The translations under genes and the position numbers were made by a program. From contig JACPRZ010000017.1 of NCBI GenBank assembly GCA_016193485.1, positions 19,592-83,591 on the forward strand: 64,000 nt of DNA. The letters are read 5' to 3'. A model generated the notes under the pieces. The model worked only from the letters and a program-made list of their open reading frames with translations, was not told the DNA's origin and made no database searches. The DNA comes from Bacteroidota bacterium. GTDB taxonomy: Bacteria > Bacteroidota > Bacteroidia > JACPRZ01. Of the stretch, positions 40,095-47,030 are shown piece by piece; position 1 is the stretch's first letter; the number at the start of each line of letters is the position of its first letter.

Positions 40095-40589
40095 TCATGC
40101 AGGTTTAAAATATTTAATATCGGTTATTGCACCGGTTCGTTCAGCGGCAGGTTTCCAAACCGCTTTTACCTTCATTCCGATTTTAATTTCTTTTGGTTTA
40201 ACTTCACCAAGCATGTGCATAATGCCAATGCCAGGACTAGCCCCGTCAATATCAATAACCGCAGGCAACTGTGGTTCCTTTAATCGTGTAACATCAGCGC
40301 TCACATAAGAGATACTGAAGGTATTAATTATTCCGCTGTCTTTTACTTCCACCCAATGGTCAACAGGCACATAGCACTGTTCACAAAAAGACCTGGGCGG
40401 AACAAGTACCCGATGACATTTATGGCATTTCACAGCGAGTATTTTACCGTTTTTCAGGCCTTCAAGGTAGCGATTAATGGCATTGCCGCAATCGTAAGCA
40501 TATTGCGCTTTCGGATGAAAAATAACTTTAGGCAGTTTGTCAAACTCATCTTTTGACAGTTCTCTGCCGCGAACAATTTCTGGTGTCAT
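40095..40589 (-). CDS. Zn-ribbon/OB-fold (DUF35) protein
   Basis: This is the second DUF35 protein of the set, 164 residues. The zinc ribbon is CHKCHRVLVPPRSFCEQC and the OB-fold runs from SGIINTFSISYVSADV to GMKVKAVWKPAAERTGAITD. Its N-terminus (RYLEGLKNGKILAVKC) matches the usual helix that contacts the thiolase partner. It is 15 bp downstream of the 390-residue thiolase-like gene and about 50 bp upstream of the other DUF35 gene. With two DUF35 and two thiolase-like proteins, a one-to-one pairing or a four-subunit complex is plausible; the pairing is inferred. Confidence 0.88.
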   Translation of the reverse strand: MTPEIVRGRELSKDEFDKLPKVIFHPKAQYAYDCGNAINRYLEGLKNGKILAVKCHKCHRVLVPPRSFCEQCYVPVDHWVEVKDSGIINTFSISYVSADVTRLKEPQLPAVIDIDGASPGIGIMHMLGEVKPKEIKIGMKVKAVWKPAAERTGAITDIKYFKPA

Positions 40590-40604
40590 AATAATTTAAA
40601 AAAG

Positions 40605-41777
40605 TTAAACTCCCATTACTACTACTGTTCCAACCTGCATCAGGTCACCCCATGCCTGAGCTACTCCTCTTTTAACCGGGCGTGCAACCTGACGTTTTCC
40701 GGCTTCACCGCGTATCTGCCAGAACAATTCACACAGTTTCATAATCCCGGCAGCAGCGATAGGGTTGCCAACTCCAAGCAACCCGCCCGAAGGCGATGCA
40801 GGCAATTCGCCATCTTTATCAAAATATCCTTTGGCGAGCAATTTGGGTGCCTGTCCGCGATCGGCTAATAGCAATCCTTCAAGGTGATGAAGTTCTTTAT
40901 AAGCGAACGGGTCATAGGGTTCGGCTATATGAATTTCTTTTCTCGGATCCTTGATTCCTGCCATCTCATAAGCCATCCGCGCTGCTTTTTCAACATAATC
41001 GGGATAATAGAGGTCGCGGTTTGTCCAGTATGAAGTATCCAGGTTCCAACCTACCCCTTCAATCCAAACCGGTTTTTCGCTGACCCTGCGGGCAACATCT
41101 TCGGAAGCGAGAATAAGAGCTCCGGCACCATCGCTGGTTGGTGATACCATCATGCGGTGGACAGGCCATGCCATGATCTCCGATTTCAGAACTTCTTCAA
41201 CACTTGTTTCCTTTGCCAGCTGGGCACTGGGATGATTCATCGCATTCTTTTTGTTTTTTACGCTGACAAGGGCAATCTCTTCAAGAGAAATTTTATGTTT
41301 TGTCATGTAGCGGTTCATCTCAAGAGCAAAAATCCACAGGAGGTTAACTCCAAGCGGTCTTTCCAGGGTATGATCATAAATGGAGTTGAATGCCGCCTGC
41401 GGATGGGGCATACAGGAAGACATTTTTTCTTCGGCAACCACTATGCACGTGTCATACATGCCAGATGCCACCATGTACCATCCGTGAATAATGGAAAAAA
41501 CACCTGACCCCCCCCCAACAAAAGCGCGGACATAAGGACGGTTAAATCCACCTGCGCCATCAGCAAGGTACTCTCCCTTCATGTGAACTCCGTCAAAGGC
41601 ATCCGGAGCGGAACTCATGACCACCGATTCAATATCGGAATATCTCAAACCACTTGACTTCAGCGCTTCTTTAGCCGCAAAGAAACTGAGTTCCCGCCCA
41701 GTCTCATTCGCCCTGCGCATGAACCTGGTAAGGCCTGCACCGATAACCCCTACTTTACGTTTGATTGGTAAACCCAT
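40605..41777 (-). CDS. Thiolase-fold protein lacking the catalytic cysteine
   Basis: This 390-residue protein has the thiolase fold. The N-terminus KVGVIGAGLTRFMRR and the two Rossmann-like halves are present (SPTSDGAGALILAS, then SPSGGLLGVGNPIAAAG). At the nucleophile position the family has CASG, whereas this protein reads VGGGSG. The HDCF and GHP-GATG motifs read YDPF and GNPIAAAG. It therefore cannot run normal Claisen chemistry; aldolase activity (as in Ltp2) or a non-catalytic role is possible. The nearest upstream gene, 74 bp away, is a second thiolase-like protein, and a DUF35 gene follows after 15 bp. The GGG stretch at the altered site is encoded by nine consecutive G. Confidence 0.85.
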   Translation of the reverse strand: MGLPIKRKVGVIGAGLTRFMRRANETGRELSFFAAKEALKSSGLRYSDIESVVMSSAPDAFDGVHMKGEYLADGAGGFNRPYVRAFVGGGSGVFSIIHGWYMVASGMYDTCIVVAEEKMSSCMPHPQAAFNSIYDHTLERPLGVNLLWIFALEMNRYMTKHKISLEEIALVSVKNKKNAMNHPSAQLAKETSVEEVLKSEIMAWPVHRMMVSPTSDGAGALILASEDVARRVSEKPVWIEGVGWNLDTSYWTNRDLYYPDYVEKAARMAYEMAGIKDPRKEIHIAEPYDPFAYKELHHLEGLLLADRGQAPKLLAKGYFDKDGELPASPSGGLLGVGNPIAAAGIMKLCELFWQIRGEAGKRQVARPVKRGVAQAWGDLMQVGTVVVMGV

Positions 41778-41851
41778 GATAATAATATTAATAGTTATGT
41801 CAAAATAAATCAGGTACTCTCAAATCGGGCATCTCAACCCGCGTATTTTTT

Positions 41852-43000
41852 TTAATTGGATAATATGGCTACTGCTCCTGTCTGCGTTGGCAATCCTCTC
41901 CAACTCTGTACCAGCCCGCGTGATGTATCTTTTAATTGTCTTTTGCCTGCTTCACCCCGCAATTGTCTTACCGATTCAATCAGTTGATACCCGCATGCAG
42001 CGCCATGCATTTTTCCGAAACCCGGTACCCCTCCTGAAATGTTTACAGGAAGTTCACCGGCAGGAGAAAAAGCACCATTTCGGAAAAAATCAACGCTTTC
42101 ACCCGATTCGCACAGGTGAAGCGCTTCGGCATGAATGAAAAATTTATATCCGTAACTGTCATCAATTTCGGCAAAAGAAAGTTCCCGGTACGGACATTTA
42201 ATTCCGGCCATTTTATACGCTTTTGCCGAAGCAAGTTCAGTGAATTTTGATTTTCCGAATTTCCATGTATCCATTGAAGGTTCACCGGTAAAAAACGAAA
42301 TACCGTCAATATAAACTGGTTTTTTACAGGTAGCGCGGGTAACATCTTCGGATGCAAGGATGAATATGCACGCCCCATCCGAAGTGCCCTGAACCATGCT
42401 ACTGCGCAGAGGTTCGGCAACATAACCGGTAGCGAGAATATCGTTAATTGAAAAATTTCCCGGATATGCTGCGAGGTCATTCTCCATCGCATTCCGTCTT
42501 GCTTCCGTAATTACCCGTGCGACATCTCTTTCATTGGCACCCGTATCTTCGCATAATTTTCTCATTTCCATGCCGGCAAGAATCACCGGGTCAAGATGAA
42601 GGTACCTGGAATAATGAGGATCCATGGCAAACTCTTCAATATGTGCCGGAAAAAGGATGTTGGATGCCTTGCTGTGCGTCTCTACCACAGCAACTCTAAA
42701 AGCGCCAGTGGCAATCTGCAGGTAAGCCGAAGCAATTCCCTGCAGGCAATCCCCTGATATGGTATGTACCGGTTTAAGAACGGCACCGAGTTGGTCCGGA
42801 ACATATTCATCAAAAATAGATACCCCTTCCGTCATATCTTCGGCTGTTGAAATAAAAGTGCCGACATCCCTTGGAGATATCCCGGCATAATTGTACGCTT
42901 TTACAGCCGCTTCATATATCATTTCACGGTATGAAACATCTCCGCTTGTAGGTCGGGCCTGGGTGCAACCGATACCGATAATGGCTATTTTATCTTTCAT
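41852..43000 (-). CDS. Thiolase-fold protein, divergent active site
   Basis: This is a 382-residue thiolase-like protein and the first gene of the four-gene set. It starts IAIIGIGCTQARPTSGDVSY, has VQGTSDGACIFILASED in the middle and SGGVPGFGKMHGAACG at the end. The nucleophile region reads ISGDCLQGIASAYLQIATG. A cysteine is present, but in an ungapped comparison from memory it is three residues past the usual position. The GHP-GATG histidine is also shifted (GKMHGAACG). It resembles the thiolase-domain proteins that pair with DUF35 partners in archaea and anaerobic bacteria. A CAAATGTA (-7 box TACATTTG on its strand) lies 20 bases before the ATG. Confidence 0.85.
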   Translation of the reverse strand: MKDKIAIIGIGCTQARPTSGDVSYREMIYEAAVKAYNYAGISPRDVGTFISTAEDMTEGVSIFDEYVPDQLGAVLKPVHTISGDCLQGIASAYLQIATGAFRVAVVETHSKASNILFPAHIEEFAMDPHYSRYLHLDPVILAGMEMRKLCEDTGANERDVARVITEARRNAMENDLAAYPGNFSINDILATGYVAEPLRSSMVQGTSDGACIFILASEDVTRATCKKPVYIDGISFFTGEPSMDTWKFGKSKFTELASAKAYKMAGIKCPYRELSFAEIDDSYGYKFFIHAEALHLCESGESVDFFRNGAFSPAGELPVNISGGVPGFGKMHGAACGYQLIESVRQLRGEAGKRQLKDTSRGLVQSWRGLPTQTGAVAILSN

Positions 43001-43020
43001 TTTTTACGGTTTTATGGCGG

Positions 43021-43028
43021 CAAATGTA
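43021..43028 (-). promoter_or_regulatory. -7 box of the thiolase/DUF35 set
   Basis: On the minus strand the sequence is TACATTTG, a full TAnnTTTG match, 20 bases before the ATG at 43000. No clear TTG element is found upstream. Confidence 0.4.
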
Positions 43029-43065
43029 TAAAATAATATAAAATGTACTTATGATATTTATCTGG

Positions 43066-43263
43066 CTAGCGGATATTGCAGTTTTGAAGCACCTCAATAT
43101 TTTCAGTCATTGATTTTGATGTATAAATTGGTTCAAGTGTAATTTTCTTAAATTCGCAAGGACAGCAATCGCACCTCCTTCCTTCGCCAAGTCCACCGAA
43201 ATCCGGAAACTCCGCATAAGTATTTGCCTGAATCAATATGAAATGGAAGAAAGTCCAGTAATG
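43066..43263 (-). pseudogene. Cysteine-rich open frame without ATG, possible gene remnant
   Basis: The 447-bp gap 43001-43447 holds no full gene. On the minus strand one frame stays open for 65 codons and ends with TAG at 43066. It reads like protein: a hydrophobic TFFHFILIQANTYAEFPDFG, then GEGRRCDCCPCEFKKI and TENIEVLQNCNIR. It could be a signal peptide followed by a short cysteine-rich secreted peptide, but there is no ATG; a start would need TTG or ATT. It may be the relic of a longer secreted gene. The rest of the gap shows only a -7 box for the next plus-strand gene. Confidence 0.3.
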
Positions 43264-43402
43264 TTATCCGTGGCATGTCTCAAAAATTTATTCATAACAC
43301 TTGTATTTTTGCTTTTATCCTGACAAAATAGCAATTTTCAGTTATACTATGATGGGATACTCATGGTTTTCCTGACATATTTAAGCCCCCGATCTATTTT
43401 AA

Positions 43403-43410
43403 TATCTTTG
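43403..43410 (+). promoter_or_regulatory. -7 box of the propeller phosphatase gene
   Basis: TATCTTTG matches TAnnTTTG 37 bases before the ATG at 43448. The upstream TTG element is not evident. Confidence 0.45.
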
Positions 43411-43447
43411 TGAAGTAAATTTTATAAAAGCAGTCTGAACATACTGA

Positions 43448-46400
43448 ATGATGATTAGCCGACTACTCACATTATTATTAATTCCAACCTTGCTTTCGGC
43501 ACAGGATCAGACTTTTCATGAACGCTTCAAACGCTTTACAAACGAGCATGGGTTATCAGGCAATACAGTAAAGTGTCTACTTCAGGGCAGGCAGGGTTTT
43601 ATCTGGCTTGGGAGTGCTGACGGGCTGAACCGCTATGATGGCAGGCAGTTCCGGGTTTTTAGGAGCGACAAAAACGACAGCGCCACTTTATCCGATAACG
43701 ACATTTACTGCATGGCCGAAGATGATAAAGGGTTACTATGGCTCGGACACCGGGGTGCCGGGATAAGCGTATTTAATCCTGTTAACAACAAGGTGACCCG
43801 TTACCGGAACATAAAAAACGATTCGACATCACTGAATTCGGATGATGTCCGCGCGATTTGCAGGGACATTGACGGTGAAATATGGATCGGCACCGGCAAG
43901 GGACTTTGCACATTTGATGAGAAAACCGGAACTTTCAAATCATGGGATAAAAATCCCGGATCACCGCAAAATATTTTCGCCTTGTGTGCCGCCAGAGATG
44001 GTTTTATCTGGATTGGCAGTCACGACTACGGATCGAGGGGCGCATTATTCCGGTTTAATAAGAATTCCGGTGAGTTTTTTCATTTTTATCCCGATGAAAA
44101 AAATCAGAATTCATTGCGTTATCCTCATGTTGTCGCTCTGTGCGAGGATAAAAGTGGGAATATTTGGATAGGTATGCGCGGATATTTGGATATATATTCT
44201 CCTGGGTCCAATACTTTCAGGCACTATGATTTTGGCAAAGGAAATCCTGATTCGCTTGCCGGAGGTGATTTTTTCAGGTCGCAGATTTTTTGCGACAGTG
44301 ACGGGAATGTCTGGTTCGGAACATCCATAAACGGGCTATATGTTTTCAATTATGAAACAGGAAAATTCACCAGGTTCCTGAATAATCCCAACCAATCTGC
44401 ATCCATAAGCAGTAATGTAATAAGGGCGATATGCGAAGATAAAAGCAGGCAGATCTGGATCGGTACCACCGATGGCGGTGTTAATGTCTATGACAAAAAA
44501 CAAAACCGGTATACCGTGTATCAACCCATCCCCGGGGCGCCCGGTTCGCTTGCAGGGGGGGTGGTATCGGCACTCTATGAAGACAAAAACGGAAAATTGT
44601 GGGTTGGGGTTAAAACAAAGGGAGTTGACCTGTTAGACCGGACTACCGACCGCTTTAACCATTATGTACATGAACCCGGCAATCAATTAACGATTTCCAA
44701 TAATGATATTACCGGGATCTGCGGGGATGGAACCGGCACTCTGTGGGTTTCCAGTTTTTCAGGCGGCCTCTGCTCGCTTGATACCCGGCTGAATCTCTTC
44801 CACAGTCCGGGCGGTGCATGGATCAACGGATTATTCTGCGACAGCAAGGGCATGTTATGGATAATTCCCAACCAAAGCAATCTTGGAATGTATAATCCTT
44901 TCACAAAAGAATACACATGGTTTGAAGCGGAAAAAGAGCGAAAAGACACTGCAAAATTAGTTTGGGCTTCGGTAACCTCAATTTGTGAAGACAGTGCCGG
45001 GAAATTATGGATCGGGACAATAAGAGGTCTTTCGTTTTATGACCGGATTTCAAATCAATTCACTTTGATTCAAAACAAACCCGGTGATACTTCTTCATTA
45101 AGCGATAATTATGTTAATGCTCTGTACCTGTCGAAAGAAAATATTCTGTGGGTTGCAACAAATTCAGCGCTTGATGCCTATGATATTGCAACTGGGAAAT
45201 GCAAACATTACCGTATTAATGCAGGAACCATTGCAGTAATTACCGGTGACGAATCCGGAAATCTATGGTTTGGAACCAATAACGGGTTGATTAAATTTAA
45301 TCCTGCCGAAGATGTGACTGAAAAATATTCCGTTGATGACGGACTTCCGGATAAAGAATTTACAGGAGCATTCTGCCGCGGCAGGGACGGGAGATTTTAC
45401 TTCGGCACCATAAACGGGTTCTTTTCATTCCAGCCAACTGATGTAACTCCCAATCCGCATATCCCGGAAGTACGGCTTTCCCGGCTTACGGTTCTTAATA
45501 AACCATGGTATTTGCCCGCTGATATTACATATACCGGGGAAATTACACTCAGTTACCGGGAATATTTCTTCACCATAGAATTTACCGCATTGGAATTTAC
45601 ATCACCTGAAAATAATCACTACGCATATAAACTGGATGGGTTTAACCGTGAATGGGTATTTACAGGAAATGATAACAAAGTAACATTTACCAATCTTGAT
45701 GCCGGTGATTATTTTCTGAAAGTCAAAGCATCCAATAACAGCGGTATTTGGAGCGATGAAAAAAAACTTCTCAGAATCACAATTACCCCCCCCTGGTGGA
45801 AGACAAAAACGTTTTATTCTTCATGCATTGCGGCTCTTATCCTTATTATCTGGGGGTATATAAAATGGCGCGAGCGGAAACTGAAGGAGGAGAAAAGAAT
45901 CCTCCTGGTCAAAGTGAATGAAGCGACTGCCGAAATCCGCGCACAGAAAGAAATCATTGAAGAGAAAAACCGGAACATCACGGACAGCATTGAATATTCA
46001 AAGAGAATACAGGATGCAATATTACCGTCAATGGATGAAATGCAGAGAATTTCGGGTGAATCATTTATTTTCCACCGCCAGCGCGATATTATCGGTGGGG
46101 ATTTTTATTTTATTGCCGAAGTGAACGGCTGGAATATCATCGCTCTTGCCGACTGCACGGGGCATGGGGTTCCCGGTGCACTGATGTCTATGCTCGGAAA
46201 GGAAATGCTCAACGAAATTGTAAATGACCGTAAAATTACCACTGCCGGTGAAGCGCTTGATTTGCTTACTTCCCGCGTTACAGATGCTTTAAACCCGGAT
46301 AAAACCGGTGATGTGAAAATAAAAGAGGGAATGGATATCGCGTTTATCGCCATGAAGGAAAAAGAACTTCAATTTTCAGGTGCAAAACGCCCGTTGATAG

Positions 46401-46723
46401 TTTTTAAAAATGGCATAATCAGTGAATATTCCGGTAACGAAAGCAGTGTTGGCGGTGAACGGATACCTGATAAAAGGTTCAAAACGCATCTTCTTACTAT
46501 TGACAAAGGAAATATGCTCTACCTTTTCACCGATGGTTTTGGCGACCAGTTCGGAGGACCGAAGCAGAAAAAGTTCAAGAGCGGAAACCTTAAAAAATTA
46601 CTCATTGAAATATCAGAAAAACCGGTTGATGAACAGAAATTGCTTGTGGAAAAAACTTTTAATGAATGGAAGGGGGAGTATGAACAGACGGACGATGTAA
46701 CTGTAATTGGTATAAGAATTTAA
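43448..46723 (+). CDS. Membrane sensor phosphatase: beta-propeller, Y_Y_Y domain and SpoIIE (PP2C) domain
   Basis: This 1091-residue protein has a signal peptide (LLTLLLIPTLLSAQ) followed by about 14 two-component-type propeller blades. Typical blade motifs are GFIWLGSADGLNRYD, LWLGHRGAGISVF, and IWIGTTDGGVNVYD. They run to about residue 660. A Y_Y_Y domain follows (YAYKLDGFNREWVFTGNDN...YFLKVKASNNSG), then one membrane helix near 785-805, a short coiled coil, and a SpoIIE-type serine phosphatase (GGDFYFIAEVNGWNIIALAD, then CTGHGVPGALMSM and FTDGFGDQ, TDDVTVIGIRI). Hybrid two-component sensors usually have this periplasmic part with a kinase; here the output is a phosphatase. Two more SpoIIE phosphatases follow. 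Likely partner-switching signalling; the substrate is unknown. Confidence 0.92.
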   Translation: MMISRLLTLLLIPTLLSAQDQTFHERFKRFTNEHGLSGNTVKCLLQGRQGFIWLGSADGLNRYDGRQFRVFRSDKNDSATLSDNDIYCMAEDDKGLLWLGHRGAGISVFNPVNNKVTRYRNIKNDSTSLNSDDVRAICRDIDGEIWIGTGKGLCTFDEKTGTFKSWDKNPGSPQNIFALCAARDGFIWIGSHDYGSRGALFRFNKNSGEFFHFYPDEKNQNSLRYPHVVALCEDKSGNIWIGMRGYLDIYSPGSNTFRHYDFGKGNPDSLAGGDFFRSQIFCDSDGNVWFGTSINGLYVFNYETGKFTRFLNNPNQSASISSNVIRAICEDKSRQIWIGTTDGGVNVYDKKQNRYTVYQPIPGAPGSLAGGVVSALYEDKNGKLWVGVKTKGVDLLDRTTDRFNHYVHEPGNQLTISNNDITGICGDGTGTLWVSSFSGGLCSLDTRLNLFHSPGGAWINGLFCDSKGMLWIIPNQSNLGMYNPFTKEYTWFEAEKERKDTAKLVWASVTSICEDSAGKLWIGTIRGLSFYDRISNQFTLIQNKPGDTSSLSDNYVNALYLSKENILWVATNSALDAYDIATGKCKHYRINAGTIAVITGDESGNLWFGTNNGLIKFNPAEDVTEKYSVDDGLPDKEFTGAFCRGRDGRFYFGTINGFFSFQPTDVTPNPHIPEVRLSRLTVLNKPWYLPADITYTGEITLSYREYFFTIEFTALEFTSPENNHYAYKLDGFNREWVFTGNDNKVTFTNLDAGDYFLKVKASNNSGIWSDEKKLLRITITPPWWKTKTFYSSCIAALILIIWGYIKWRERKLKEEKRILLVKVNEATAEIRAQKEIIEEKNRNITDSIEYSKRIQDAILPSMDEMQRISGESFIFHRQRDIIGGDFYFIAEVNGWNIIALADCTGHGVPGALMSMLGKEMLNEIVNDRKITTAGEALDLLTSRVTDALNPDKTGDVKIKEGMDIAFIAMKEKELQFSGAKRPLIVFKNGIISEYSGNESSVGGERIPDKRFKTHLLTIDKGNMLYLFTDGFGDQFGGPKQKKFKSGNLKKLLIEISEKPVDEQKLLVEKTFNEWKGEYEQTDDVTVIGIRI

Positions 46724-46791
46724 CTGTATTTGTCCTGACCGACCGAAGGGAGCGTCAGGATGATGTGACGGTGATCAGTGTGAAAATATAA
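46682..46791 (+). repeat. C-terminal cassette with hairpin and relic tail (copy 1)
   Basis: The 63 bases 46682-46744 code for the last residues EQTDDVTVIGIRI, the stop and 21 bases beyond. They differ at one position from 52022-52084 at the end of the third phosphatase gene, although the codons just upstream differ clearly. TCCTGAC then pairs with GTCAGGA to form a hairpin. Right after it, 46756-46791 reads in frame CAG-GAT-GAT-GTG..., which is QDDVTVISVKI and a stop: a second, older version of the same C-terminus lying untranslated behind the new one. Confidence 0.7.
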
Positions 46792-46864
46792 AGGAAAACC
46801 GGAATTAATGAACATTTGAACAATAGAACATTGAGTCCACTACAAAAAGTCAAATTTGGTAAAA

Positions 46865-47009
46865 TGCCACTAAATCTCAAAAACACGAAACCTGCCTGCC
46901 GGCAGGCAGGTCCCACACAATCTTTATTATCATAGATTTATTTTTAGTGCAATTTTTGTGTTTTCGAGTTTTTGTGGCAGGAAATTACGGGGGTGCTGAG
47001 TAATTACAA
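46865..47009. mobile_element. MITE-like inverted-repeat element, copy A
   Basis: The core starts TGCCACTAAATCTCAAAAAC and ends with the near-complementary TTTTGTGTTTTCGAGTTTTT before GTGGCA. Outside it the right terminal repeat TGCTGAGTAATTACAA is present at 46994-47009; the left one is not recognisable. A perfect 20-bp palindrome (CCTGCCTGCCGGCAGGCAGG, 46891-46910) is inserted in the left half. No coding capacity. It ends 21 bases before the GTG start of the next gene. Related copies lie at 61764 and 63403. Confidence 0.7.
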
Positions 47010-47030
47010 TTTCTGATTATTTTTACCACC

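Noticed and set aside
43001..43447. Riboswitch upstream of the propeller phosphatase gene
   Set aside because: No conserved riboswitch core is recognisable. The only supported signals are a -7 box near the start and a remnant-like frame on the other strand.
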